A DNA stretch of 8,291 nt from Rhodoferax sp. GTDB lineage: Bacteria; Pseudomonadota; Gammaproteobacteria; Burkholderiales; Burkholderiaceae_C. The notes under the pieces were generated by a model. That model did no database searches. It saw only the letters and a program-made list of their open reading frames with translations, and was not told the origin of the DNA. This document shows positions 1-8,291 of the stretch, piece after piece. The stretch's first letter is position 1; the number at the start of each line of letters is the position of its first letter. The stretch spans positions 1 through 8,291 of the forward strand of contig VERU01000092.1 of the NCBI GenBank assembly GCA_018882485.1, written 5' to 3'. The position numbers and the translations under genes are program-made.

Positions 1-205
1 CATCGAGGTGACATCGGCTGCGCAGACGATTCACCTGGGCCGGGGTGAGACCGGCTTTGCTGGCAGCGACGGGCGCACGGGGCGCCCGGCGGTCACGCCG
101 CTGTTCATCCAGTTCGACCGCGTGCCGCTGCCCACCAGCACCAATGCCGCCGTCCTGGGCGTGATCAACCAGCTCAACAGCCGTCCCGCCAATCAGTGCC
201 GATAA
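1..205 (+). CDS. 3' end of an unrecognised gene (partial)
   Basis: An open frame enters from the left edge (first complete codon at 2) and runs 67 codons to TAA at 203-205. Its third positions are mostly G or C, like the real genes here, which favours coding. The visible tail is polar, rich in Gly, Thr, Pro and Asn, and ends in Asn-Gln-Cys-Arg. It shows no obvious membrane segment, coiled coil or catalytic motif. A GTG at 8 could in principle be a start, but no ribosome binding site can be judged so near the edge, so I treat this as the C-terminus of a longer protein. It lies upstream of the diguanylate cyclase gene in the same direction with about 40 bp between them, so co-transcription is possible. 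I do not recognise the family and assign no function. Confidence 0.45.
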   Translation, partial: IEVTSAAQTIHLGRGETGFAGSDGRTGRPAVTPLFIQFDRVPLPTSTNAAVLGVINQLNSRPANQCR

Positions 206-245
206 TCCTGTTTCATAGACGATCCAATTGGTGAATAATCTCGAC

Positions 246-1292
246 ATGGCAGAAAGCCCAGCAAGATACCGGGAGACCAAGGAACAGAGCGCCGAGATCT
301 TTCGGCAGGTGCTGACCTTGATGGGGCAGCACGATGCGCCGTTCAATCCCCTGACGTACGCGGTCTGGTACGAATTTGCCGCTGGCACCAACCAGCGGCT
401 CAACAAGGCCATCGAGCAGGCCCAGAAGCTGGAAGCCCGATTGAGCGGCGAGACGGTGTTCCGGCTGTACCGTGACCATGTTGCCGAGGCCGATGCCGTG
501 GCCATGCAGCAGATCAGCAGCCAGTTGCAGCGCGTGATGGAAGACGTGTCCGACAGTGCTGCCCGGGCGGGACAGCAGGCCACCGATTACGGCGGTCAGC
601 TAGGAGAGCTGGTCTGGGCGCTCAAGGGCGATGCGCCGGCAGCAGCCCGACCGATGATGCGTCGTATGCTGGACGACACCGAAAAAATGGGGCGCTCGGC
701 GAAGGAACTGGCCGATGAGGTGTCGGCCTGTCGCATCGAGATTGATCGTCTGTCGGCCGAGCTTTCCCGGGCACTGGACGACGCGGTGGTCGATCCCCTG
801 ACCCGTATCCTGAACCGCAAGGGCTTCAACCAGCGACTGGCCGATATGGTGGAGCGGCCACCCCGCAAGGGAGAGGCGCATTGCCTGATCATTCTGGATA
901 TCGACCATTTCAAGAAGGTGAACGACACCTACGGTCACGTCATGGGCGATCGGGTGATCCAGGCCCTGGGTGAGCTCCTGCGAACCGGGGTCAGCGTGGT
1001 GCCGGGCGTCAAGTCGCATTCGGTGGCCCGCTACGGGGGCGAGGAGTTCGCGGTGCTGCTGCCCAATTGCAGCCTCACGGTGGCCGCCGATGTGGCCGAA
1101 GCCCTGCGTCAGCGGGCCAAGGCGATCCGGATTCGGGACCGCAGGTCCGACAAGGTTGCCATCGCGATCACGATCTCTGGCGGAATGAGTTCGATGCGGC
1201 CAGCCGACAACGCCGAAACCCTGATCGAACGCGCTGACCGGGCGCTGTACCAGGCCAAACTGGGTGGCCGTGATCGCATCGTCACCAGCTGA
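246..1292 (+). CDS. Diguanylate cyclase (GGDEF domain), cytosolic, degenerate I-site
   Basis: This 348-residue protein should condense two GTP into the second messenger c-di-GMP. Residues 1-175 are helical and polar with no membrane segment. They include an Asn-Pro-Leu-Thr-Tyr-Ala-Val-Trp-Tyr stretch (34-42) that I recall from the N-terminal region of many proteobacterial GGDEF proteins, probably a sensory or dimerising module. The catalytic domain starts at VDPLTRILNRKGF (182-194). It has the metal-binding LDIDHFKKVND (217-227, D218) and the active-site GGEEF (264-268), so it looks active. The product-inhibition site RxxD expected at 255-258 reads VKSH, so classical feedback inhibition is probably absent. 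No EAL domain follows. Start choice: the frame is open back to TTG 228 and GTG 231, but ATG 246 is the first ATG; none has a strong Shine-Dalgarno sequence. The gene converges with mrdA. What it senses and regulates cannot be told from the sequence. Confidence 0.93.
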   Translation: MAESPARYRETKEQSAEIFRQVLTLMGQHDAPFNPLTYAVWYEFAAGTNQRLNKAIEQAQKLEARLSGETVFRLYRDHVAEADAVAMQQISSQLQRVMEDVSDSAARAGQQATDYGGQLGELVWALKGDAPAAARPMMRRMLDDTEKMGRSAKELADEVSACRIEIDRLSAELSRALDDAVVDPLTRILNRKGFNQRLADMVERPPRKGEAHCLIILDIDHFKKVNDTYGHVMGDRVIQALGELLRTGVSVVPGVKSHSVARYGGEEFAVLLPNCSLTVAADVAEALRQRAKAIRIRDRRSDKVAIAITISGGMSSMRPADNAETLIERADRALYQAKLGGRDRIVTS

Positions 1293-1331
1293 CCGATGAG
1301 CGGCTGAGCTCTGGCCGCGTGCGCGGTGCGC

Positions 1332-3293
1332 TCAACGACCCGGGCCCGCCGGCGTCATGGGCCAGGGCAGCTGGGCCGCGATGCGCGGCGTGCCGATGGG
1401 CCGGGTGGCCTGGGCTTTCTGCACCGCCTCGATGTCTTCGGGGCTGGGGTAGACGCCGGTCAGCCAGTAATCAAAGACCCGCCTGGCGATCGGCGCCGCA
1501 TTCTGGGCTCCGAAACCGGCGTTTTCCACCACCATCGCCAACGCGATTTTTGGATCGTCCGCCGGTGCGAAGGCCATGTACAGGGCATGGTCGCGCAGTC
1601 GCTCGTCGACCCGTGACGCCACGTACTTTTCGTTCTGCTTGATCTGGAAAACCTGGGCGGTTCCGGTTTTGCCGGCGCTGGTGTAAGCCGCTCCGACGAA
1701 GCTGGAAGCCGAGGTGCCTTCAAGATTGACGCCGATCAAGGCCTCGCGGATCACGGCCAGGTGCTGCGCGCTGGCGAAGGGCTCCGGGGGTGTTTCGCCC
1801 GCTCGCTGGCGCGGCTGGTGCGAGATCACGTCGATCACTTCCCGCACCAGCCGGGGCTTGAGCCGAACGCCCTGGTTGGCCAGGGCCGCCGTGGCGCTGG
1901 CGAGTTGCAGCATGGTGAAGTTGTTGTAGCCCTGTCCGATGCCCAGCGAGATCGTCTCACCGGCGTACCACTTCTGCTGGTCAGGCCGCTTGTAGGCCCT
2001 GCGTTTCCATTCGGTGGAGGGCAGCAGTCCCCGCATTTCGCCGGCGATGTCGATGCCGGTGAGTTCGCCAAAGCCGTAGCGCTGCATCTGTTCGTGGATG
2101 GTGTCCACACCCATGTCGTTGGCCAGCAGGTAGTAATAGGTGTCGCAGGACTGCACGATCGACATCCGCATGTCCACCAGCCCATGTCCACCCTCCTTGT
2201 CATCGCGGAATCGGTGTCCGCCAAACATGAAAAATCCTGGATCGACGAAGGCTTGTTCCGGACGACGATGGCCGGTGGTCAAGGCCGCCAGGGACATGAA
2301 GGGCTTGTAGGTGGACCCCGGCGGGTAGGTGCCGCGCAATGCCCGGTTGAGCAGGGGCCGGTCCGGCGATTCGTTGAGTGCCTGCCAGCTCTCGCTGTCG
2401 ATCCCGTCGACAAACAGGTTGGGATCGAAGGTGGGTTTGCTCACAAAGGCCAGCACCTCCCCATTGCGTGGATCCAGCGCCACCAGCGCCCCGCGCCGCG
2501 AGCCGTACAGGTCCTCGATCAGTTTCTGCAGCCTGATGTCCAGCGACAGCCGGACCGTGTTGCCGGGTGTGGCGGGCTGGTTCGAGAGCCGGCGGGTGGC
2601 ACGACCACCGGCCGAGGTTTCGATGGCATCCACACCGGTGGTGCCATGCAGTTCGGATTCGAAGGATTGCTCGATGCCCAGCTTGCCGATGTACTCGGTA
2701 CCACGGTAGTTGGCGTGGTCGTCGGAGTCCTCGAGCGCCTCTTTTTCGGCGGCGTTGATGCGACCGATGTAGCCGATCACATGGCTGGCCAGTTCACCGT
2801 GCGGGTAGCTGCGAAACAGCCGGGCCTTGATCTCGACCCCGGGGAATCGGTAGCGCTGTGCGGTGAAGCGCGCCACCTCCTCGTCACTCAGCCGGGTTCT
2901 CAGGGGCAGGGACTCGAAGCTGCGGGACTCCTCCATCAGTTTGCGAAAGCGCCGCCGGTCGCGCGGGGTGATGTCCACCAGTTCGGCGAGCTGGTCGATG
3001 GTTGGATCCAGCTGCGCGATCCTGGAGGGCGTGAGCTCCAGGGTGTAGGCCGAGTAATTGGTCGCCAGCACGATGCCCGAGCGGTCCACGATGAGACCGC
3101 GGTTCGGCACCACCGGCACGATGGCCGTGCGATTGTTCTCGGCCTGCTCGCTGAGCTCGTCGTGCCGCCAGAGTTGCAGGTAGGTCAGGCGCAGCAGCAG
3201 CAAGGTGAAGCAGACCAGCACGGCCAGGGCCGCCGCCAGCACACGGCGGCGGAATCGGCTCAGTTCGGCGGGAACGTTGCGTAGCTCGGTCAT
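1332..3293 (-). CDS. mrdA: Penicillin-binding protein 2, elongation-specific peptidoglycan transpeptidase
   Basis: PBP2 is the inner-membrane D,D-transpeptidase that cross-links peptidoglycan in the lateral wall as part of the Rod (elongation) complex; it is a beta-lactam target. The 653-residue length fits the family. One N-terminal membrane anchor (about 17-36) follows an Arg-rich cytoplasmic tail. It is followed by the periplasmic pedestal, with NRGLIVDRSG near 64-73, and the transpeptidase domain from about 260. All three active-site motifs are present: STYK with nucleophile S327 inside GTYPPGSTYKP, SCD (382-384), and KTG (542-544) in SAGKTGTAQV. The Pro-rich C-terminal tail after about 615 is probably disordered. 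The gene starts 18 bp after the mreD stop, with no strong ribosome binding site of its own visible, so it is probably translated from the mreBCD message. It is the last gene of the cluster; rodA, its usual glycosyltransferase partner, does not follow. Confidence 0.97.
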   Translation of the reverse strand: MTELRNVPAELSRFRRRVLAAALAVLVCFTLLLLRLTYLQLWRHDELSEQAENNRTAIVPVVPNRGLIVDRSGIVLATNYSAYTLELTPSRIAQLDPTIDQLAELVDITPRDRRRFRKLMEESRSFESLPLRTRLSDEEVARFTAQRYRFPGVEIKARLFRSYPHGELASHVIGYIGRINAAEKEALEDSDDHANYRGTEYIGKLGIEQSFESELHGTTGVDAIETSAGGRATRRLSNQPATPGNTVRLSLDIRLQKLIEDLYGSRRGALVALDPRNGEVLAFVSKPTFDPNLFVDGIDSESWQALNESPDRPLLNRALRGTYPPGSTYKPFMSLAALTTGHRRPEQAFVDPGFFMFGGHRFRDDKEGGHGLVDMRMSIVQSCDTYYYLLANDMGVDTIHEQMQRYGFGELTGIDIAGEMRGLLPSTEWKRRAYKRPDQQKWYAGETISLGIGQGYNNFTMLQLASATAALANQGVRLKPRLVREVIDVISHQPRQRAGETPPEPFASAQHLAVIREALIGVNLEGTSASSFVGAAYTSAGKTGTAQVFQIKQNEKYVASRVDERLRDHALYMAFAPADDPKIALAMVVENAGFGAQNAAPIARRVFDYWLTGVYPSPEDIEAVQKAQATRPIGTPRIAAQLPWPMTPAGPGR

Positions 3294-3311
3294 GGCCGCT
3301 GGTTGGCGGTA

Positions 3312-3842
3312 TCAGAGTGGCCGGTTTTCATCGGGTTCCGGAGCGCGGCGCTGAGGCAGCAGCAGCAGCACGCTCACCACCGGCCAGAGCAAGGCCTCGA
3401 TCAAGGGCGCCAACAGCAGCGACAGCCCCGGGAAGGCAGAACCTGTGGCCATCCTCAGTCCGAGCTCCAGGGCATGGGTGAGGGCGAACAGGGGCAGGAT
3501 CTGCAGGGCTTGGGACGGCACGGTGAACCAGAGCAGCCGCCGGTGGATGGTGATCGCCAGAAAACTCAGCAGGGTGTAGGACAGGGCGTGCTGTCCCAGC
3601 AGCGCACCCTGGTGCACATCGATCGCGGCACCAAACAGGAAGGCCGCGCCCATACCGATCCGCAGCGGTTGATGCACTGTCCAGAAAGCGAGCACCAGGG
3701 CCAGCAGGTCCGGTGCCCACGCGGCCCGGCCCCACCAACCCATGTTTTGCAGCATGTTGAGCCCCAGCGCCACCAGCAGGCTGGACCAGATGAACAGCGG
3801 GCGTGCCGGCAGCAGCAGCTGCTGACCCTGGCGCATGATCAT
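3312..3842 (-). CDS. mreD: Rod shape-determining membrane protein MreD
   Basis: MreD is a small integral inner-membrane protein of the elongation complex that associates with MreC. The product is 176 residues, close to the usual 160-180. It is very hydrophobic, with about five or six membrane segments, roughly at 15-33, 44-56, 63-83, 88-99, 111-127 and 138-162, and a polar, acidic-basic C-terminal tail. Start: ATG at 3842 overlaps the mreC stop by four bases (ATGA) and is preceded by a near-perfect AAGGAGG at 3855-3849, six bases away. A longer reading from 3968 would add a Gly/Arg-rich tail inside mreC and is not credible. An alternative ATG two codons later (3836) is possible. The call relies on hydrophobicity and position after mreC, because MreD sequences are poorly conserved. 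Confidence 0.93.
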   Translation of the reverse strand: MIMRQGQQLLLPARPLFIWSSLLVALGLNMLQNMGWWGRAAWAPDLLALVLAFWTVHQPLRIGMGAAFLFGAAIDVHQGALLGQHALSYTLLSFLAITIHRRLLWFTVPSQALQILPLFALTHALELGLRMATGSAFPGLSLLLAPLIEALLWPVVSVLLLLPQRRAPEPDENRPL

Positions 3843-4759
3843 CGCCGGCCTCCTTTGCGTACGGGTGGAACGGTTTCGGTTGTGGCAGCGACCGGGCGGT
3901 CGGCCAGTTGCACCGGCGCCAGCACCAGGACCGCACCGACTCCCGCCACCCCCGCCAGCGGCTGGCAACTGATCCGGGCAAACGGCGTATCGGCCCGGCG
4001 GTCCACCCGTTCCACCCGAGCCACCGGCAGGCCGGGCGGGTACACGCCGTCCACGCCACTGGTGGTCAGCAGATCACCGGGCTGTACGGCGGCATTGGCC
4101 GCGAGGTAGCGCAACTCCAGGCCCAGGCTGCGCGAGCCGGGGTCGCCGAAGGCCATGCCGCGTGCGCCGGTCCGCGTGTTGAGCACCGGAATGGCCTGGT
4201 CCCGATCCGTGACCAGCGTGACCTCGCTGATCCATGGATAGACCCGGGTGACCTGCCCCAGCACGCCGGTGGCGTCGATGACGGGCGAACCCGCCAGCAC
4301 ACCTGCGGCGATTCCCCGGTCGATCACCACTTTCTGGGTGTGGATGTCGCCAGCGTCGTACAGCACTTCGGCCGCCAGTCCCGGCAGGGCCAGTTGCTCC
4401 CGCAGGGCCAGCGGCCCACGCAGGCGCTGGTTTTCGATCGTCAACTGCTCGACCTGTGCCGCGCGCTGAGCCTGTTGCACCAGGCGCAACCGGGCGGCCG
4501 ATTCACCCGCCTGGGCAGTCTGCAGCGACTGGAGGTGGCTGCCCGCCGAGCGGGCCCATTCGATGGGGTGCAGCACCAGCCATTGCAGGGGGTACAACAG
4601 CGTGGCCACGGACGCCCGCACGGGCTGGCTCACCCGAAACCGGGTGTCGGCCACCATCAGCAGCAGGGCCAGCAGGCTGTAGATGACGAGGCGCGTCAGA
4701 GCCGACGGGCCCTGGCGGAAGAATGGCGGGGGGGTGCGGTCCAGCGTACCGAGAGGCAT
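3839..4759 (-). CDS. mreC: Rod shape-determining protein MreC
   Basis: MreC is a bitopic inner-membrane protein whose periplasmic part binds PBP2 and links it to MreB and MreD. The product is 306 residues. A short cytoplasmic N-terminus with PPFFRQGPS (11-19), typical of the family, precedes one membrane helix (about 21-37). A periplasmic coiled coil follows (about 70-125, rich in Ala, Gln, Leu and Arg). The double beta-barrel domain runs from about 126 to 283 and includes the family-typical TSGVDGVYPPGLPVA (233-247). The last 25 or so residues are a low-complexity polar tail. The ATG at 4759 lies 15 bp after the mreB stop and has only a weak purine-rich stretch upstream. The stop TGA at 3841-3839 overlaps the mreD start, so the two are probably translationally coupled. 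Confidence 0.96.
   Translation of the reverse strand: MPLGTLDRTPPPFFRQGPSALTRLVIYSLLALLLMVADTRFRVSQPVRASVATLLYPLQWLVLHPIEWARSAGSHLQSLQTAQAGESAARLRLVQQAQRAAQVEQLTIENQRLRGPLALREQLALPGLAAEVLYDAGDIHTQKVVIDRGIAAGVLAGSPVIDATGVLGQVTRVYPWISEVTLVTDRDQAIPVLNTRTGARGMAFGDPGSRSLGLELRYLAANAAVQPGDLLTTSGVDGVYPPGLPVARVERVDRRADTPFARISCQPLAGVAGVGAVLVLAPVQLADRPVAATTETVPPVRKGGRR
3849..3855 (-). promoter_or_regulatory. Ribosome binding site of mreD
   Basis: On the minus strand this reads AAGGAGG, six bases before ATG 3842. It lies inside the last codons of mreC. It is one of the strongest ribosome binding sites in the window and fixes the mreD start at the ATGA overlap. Confidence 0.85.
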
Positions 4760-4774
4760 CGCCGTATCCGCTCA

Positions 4775-5994
<1,220 letters not shown>

Positions 5995-6047
5995 ACAACC
6001 GGTTTCCTGGCCTCCTGGCGTTCCCACTGATCCCTGCCAAGCACACC

Positions 6048-6347
6048 ATGTCCCTGTCTTCCAACGACATTGCCCGGATCGCCCACCTTGCGCGCCTGGA
6101 GTTGCAGCCGGCCCAGGCCGAGCGATTGCAGGCCCAGCTCAACGCCTTTTTTTCGGTGGTGGAGGCCATGCGGGCGGTCGATACCGCCGGCGTGGAACCG
6201 CTGTCTCACCCCTTCGCCACCGTGCAGGATGTCGCCCTGCGCCTGCGGGAGGATGTGGTGAGCGAGACGGACCAGCGCGAGGCCAACCAGCGCAGTGCAC
6301 CGGCCGTCGAAAACGGCTTGTTTCTGGTGCCCAGAGTGATCGAGTAA
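6048..6347 (+). CDS. gatC: Asp/Glu-tRNA amidotransferase subunit C
   Basis: GatC is the small subunit that wraps around GatA and GatB and stabilises the amidotransferase. The 99-residue product matches the family length of about 95-100. Recognisable parts are the N-terminal [13 protein letters not shown] (7-19), a central helix with [16 protein letters not shown], the VEPLSHPF segment near the middle, and the C-terminal LFLVPRVIE. The frame is open upstream to 5868, but homology begins at ATG 6048. There is no clear Shine-Dalgarno sequence before it, which is unusual for the first gene of an operon. A run of seven T at 6147-6153 encodes Phe-Phe-Ser and keeps the frame. gatA begins three bases after the stop. 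Confidence 0.95.
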   Translation: MSLSSNDIARIAHLARLELQPAQAERLQAQLNAFFSVVEAMRAVDTAGVEPLSHPFATVQDVALRLREDVVSETDQREANQRSAPAVENGLFLVPRVIE

Positions 6348-6350
6348 GCC

Positions 6351-7874
6351 ATGAATGATCTTCACAACTTGGGCGTGGCCGAATTGGCGGCGCTGCTGCA
6401 GAAGAAAGCGGTGAGCGCGGTGGAGCTGGCCACCCGCCTGCTCGCCCGCCTGGGCGGCAACCCGCACCAGGCGTTCCTGAGCCTGGACTCCGAGGTCACC
6501 CTGGCGCAGGCCCGGGCCGCGGATGCGCGCATCGCGTCGGGTGAGCGGTCGCCCTTGCTGGGTGTACCGATTGCCCACAAAGATATCTTCGTCACTCAGG
6601 ATTTCCCCACCACCGCAGGATCGCGCATGCTGGAAGGGTACCGATCTCCTTTCAATGCCACTGTGGTCCAGCGCCTGGGCGATGCGGGCATGGTGACTTT
6701 GGGCAAGCTCAGCTGCGATGAATTTGCCATGGGCTCGGCCAACGAAAACGTGGCGGTACCAGCGGCCAAGCCGCAGGCCGTGACCAACCCCTGGGACATC
6801 CGCCGTGTCCCGGGTGGTTCCTCGGGCGGCAGTGCTGCGGCCGTGGCCGCACGCCTGACACCGGCCGCCACCGGCACCGACACCGGCGGCTCGATCCGCC
6901 AGCCTGCGGCCTTTTGCGGCATCACGGGCATCAAGCCCACCTACGGACGGGCCTCGCGCTATGGCATGGTGGCTTTTGCTTCCAGCCTGGACCAGGCCGG
7001 CCCCATGGCCCGCAGTGCCGAGGACTGCGCCCTGCTGCTGTCGGCCCTGTGCGGTCCCGATCCGGACCGGGATTCCACGTCGCTGGATGTGCCGGCCGAG
7101 GATTTTTCGCTCGGACTGGACCGCAGCCTGCAGGGCCTGCGCATCGGTGTGCCGCAGGAGTGGTGGGGTAACGGAATGCCATGTGACTGGTTTCCGGATA
7201 TGCCAGTCAGGCGCAGCGAGGGCCTCGATGCCAGTGTCCAGACGGCTATTGAGGCAGCGCTGCGGGAATACGTGCGACTCGGCGCCAGGCTGGTACCGAT
7301 TTCTCTGCCCCGCACCGAACTGGCGATCCCGGTCTACTACATCATTGCCCCGGCCGAGGCCTCCAGCAACCTGAGCCGGTTCGACGGTGTGAAATTCGGA
7401 CACCGGGCCCAACACTACGCAGATCTGGCCGACATGTACCGCAAGACCCGATCTGAGGGTTTCGGTGAAGAGGTGCAGCGACGCATCATGATCGGCACGT
7501 ATGTGCTGTCACATGGCTATTACGACGCGTATTACCTGCAGGCGCAAAAGATCCGGCGCATGATTGCCGACGATTTCCAGCAGGCTTTCGAGGTCTGCGA
7601 CCTGATTGCCGGACCGGTGGCGCCGACCGTGGCCTGGACGCTGGGCGAACACAACGACGACCCGGTGGCCAATTACCTGGCCGATATCTTCACTTTGCCG
7701 GCATCCCTGGCTGGCCTGCCCGGCATGAGCCTGCCGGTGGGCTTTGGCGCCGGTGGGCTGCCGGTGGGGTTGCAGCTGATCGGCCCGCACCTGCAGGAAG
7801 CCCGGCTGCTGAACGCGGCCCACCGGTTCCAGCAGGCCACCGACTGGCACCTGCGCCGGCCGCCGGAGGTATGA
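6351..7874 (+). CDS. gatA: Asp/Glu-tRNA amidotransferase subunit A (glutaminase/amidase)
   Basis: GatA hydrolyses glutamine and supplies ammonia, through a tunnel to GatB, for amidation of Glu-tRNA(Gln) and/or Asp-tRNA(Asn). The 507-residue product carries the amidase-signature Ser-cisSer-Lys triad: K77 in PIAHKD, S157 in [10 protein letters not shown], and nucleophile S181 in [10 protein letters not shown]. The C-terminal half has the strongly conserved [24 protein letters not shown] and [19 protein letters not shown] segments, written as in Burkholderiales. Compared with the homologues I remember, residues about 276-291 (from MPCDWFPDM to the following Glu-Gly) look like an insertion of about 16 residues between the WWGNG loop and LDASV. 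It sits outside the catalytic core, in a variable surface region, so the enzyme is probably active. The gene is three bases after gatC. Its ribosome binding site, if any, is a weak GAG inside the end of gatC, so translation is probably coupled. Confidence 0.97.
   Translation: MNDLHNLGVAELAALLQKKAVSAVELATRLLARLGGNPHQAFLSLDSEVTLAQARAADARIASGERSPLLGVPIAHKDIFVTQDFPTTAGSRMLEGYRSPFNATVVQRLGDAGMVTLGKLSCDEFAMGSANENVAVPAAKPQAVTNPWDIRRVPGGSSGGSAAAVAARLTPAATGTDTGGSIRQPAAFCGITGIKPTYGRASRYGMVAFASSLDQAGPMARSAEDCALLLSALCGPDPDRDSTSLDVPAEDFSLGLDRSLQGLRIGVPQEWWGNGMPCDWFPDMPVRRSEGLDASVQTAIEAALREYVRLGARLVPISLPRTELAIPVYYIIAPAEASSNLSRFDGVKFGHRAQHYADLADMYRKTRSEGFGEEVQRRIMIGTYVLSHGYYDAYYLQAQKIRRMIADDFQQAFEVCDLIAGPVAPTVAWTLGEHNDDPVANYLADIFTLPASLAGLPGMSLPVGFGAGGLPVGLQLIGPHLQEARLLNAAHRFQQATDWHLRRPPEV
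7865..7869 (+). promoter_or_regulatory. Ribosome binding site of gatB
   Basis: GGAGG within the last codons of gatA, seven bases before ATG 7877. It decides between the two in-frame starts at 7871 and 7877 in favour of the second. Confidence 0.8.
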
Positions 7875-7876
7875 CG

Positions 7877-8291
7877 ATGAGCGACCGTATGCAATCTTCC
7901 ATGGCGTCCCCGCTGGTCCAGGGTTATGAGGTCGTGATCGGTTTCGAGACCCACGCCCAGTTGTCCACCCGCAGCAAGATTTTCAGCCGCGCGGCGACCA
8001 CCTTTGGCGCGGCGCCCAACACCCAGGCCTGCGCCGTGGACCTGGCCTTGCCGGGCACGCTGCCGGTGATGAACCGCGGGGCGGTGGAGCGGGCCATCCG
8101 CTTCGGGCTGGCGATCGGCGCGCACATTGCGCCACGCAGCATTTTTGCCCGCAAGAATTATTTCTACCCCGACCTGCCCAAGGGTTACCAGATCAGCCAG
8201 TTCGAGATCCCGGTGGTGCAGGGGGGGCAGGTCGAGTTCTACCTGGGTGAGCAGCGCCGTACCGTGCGGCTGGTCCGGGCCCATCTCGAGG
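7877..8291 (+). CDS. gatB: Asp/Glu-tRNA amidotransferase subunit B, N-terminal part (cut by window)
   Basis: GatB binds the misacylated tRNA, activates the carboxyl group with ATP and transfers the ammonia delivered from GatA. Only about 138 codons of the usual 480 or so are inside the window and the frame is still open at the right edge. The visible part matches the GatB kinase-like N-terminus: [20 protein letters not shown], then [11 protein letters not shown], then [20 protein letters not shown] and VRLVRAHLE. Start: ATG 7877 is seven bases after a strong GGAGG (7865-7869). An in-frame ATG at 7871 overlaps the gatA stop as ATGA but is only one base from the GGAGG, too close. Seven consecutive G at 8221-8227 encode conserved Gly-Gly with the frame intact. 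Confidence 0.96.
   Translation, partial: MSDRMQSSMASPLVQGYEVVIGFETHAQLSTRSKIFSRAATTFGAAPNTQACAVDLALPGTLPVMNRGAVERAIRFGLAIGAHIAPRSIFARKNYFYPDLPKGYQISQFEIPVVQGGQVEFYLGEQRRTVRLVRAHLE

Noticed and set aside
234..239. AATAAT just before the cyclase start as a -10 element.
   Set aside because: It would place transcription at or after the start codon, and no -35 is visible upstream.
228..245. Upstream TTG 228 or GTG 231 start for the diguanylate cyclase.
   Set aside because: No ribosome binding site and six extra residues with no conservation signal. ATG 246 is preferred, though not proven.
1300..1318. GCGGC/GCCGC inverted repeat between the convergent cyclase and mrdA genes as a terminator.
   Set aside because: Only five pairs around a nine-base loop, and no T tract on either strand. 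Too weak to call in GC-rich DNA.
1761..3284. A 507-codon plus-strand open frame opposite mrdA.
   Set aside because: Same composition artefact: biased His/Gln/Gly/Val content, no motifs, and entirely inside mrdA, whose product has all its active-site motifs.
3843..3968. A longer MreD reading starting at 3968.
   Set aside because: The extra 42 residues are Gly/Arg-rich, lie inside mreC and have no family similarity. The Shine-Dalgarno sequence and ATGA overlap point to 3842.
6147..6153. Seven-T run in gatC (and seven-G run at 8221-8227 in gatB) as frameshift or slippage sites.
   Set aside because: Both reading frames continue correctly into conserved sequence, so there is no sign of a broken or recoded gene.

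Overview
The window is high-GC chromosomal DNA that looks like a betaproteobacterium, most likely Burkholderiales and perhaps Comamonadaceae-like. This rests on gene order (mreB-mreC-mreD-mrdA head-to-head with gatC-gatA-gatB), on the wording of the GatA, GatB and MreB proteins, and on G/C-rich third codon positions. It is dominated by housekeeping genes. I see no IS element, CRISPR array, phage gene, tRNA or rRNA.

Layout, left to right. (1) 1-205, + strand: the 3' end of an unrecognised gene cut by the window edge. (2) 246-1292, + strand: a soluble diguanylate cyclase with an N-terminal helical domain and a C-terminal GGEEF domain whose inhibitory I-site is not conserved. (3) 5818 down to 1332, - strand: the cell-elongation cluster in transcription order mreB, mreC, mreD, mrdA. 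Its junctions are tight (15 bp, a 4-bp ATGA overlap, 18 bp), so it is almost certainly one operon. mrdA meets the cyclase gene tail to tail across 39 bp, so rodA, a frequent next gene, is not adjacent. (4) 5819-6047: the divergent intergenic region. It holds a good mreB ribosome binding site, overlapping back-to-back -10-like hexamers near 5936-5942, and a terminator-like hairpin in the gatC leader. (5) 6048 to the right edge, + strand: gatC, gatA and the start of gatB, spaced 3 bp and 2 bp apart.

How the genes work together. MreB filaments, MreC and MreD form the membrane scaffold that positions the transpeptidase PBP2 (MrdA) for lateral wall synthesis in rod-shaped cells. GatC, GatA and GatB form the amidotransferase that converts misacylated Glu-tRNA(Gln) and/or Asp-tRNA(Asn) to the correct aminoacyl-tRNA. 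The cyclase makes c-di-GMP; nothing in the sequence links it to its neighbours.

The main oddities are an apparent 16-residue insertion in GatA whose DNA contains an inverted repeat, the possible symmetric promoter plus leader hairpin between mreB and gatC, the missing I-site in the cyclase, and the absence of rodA after mrdA. I did not find a convincing new biological system; these are local peculiarities of known systems.
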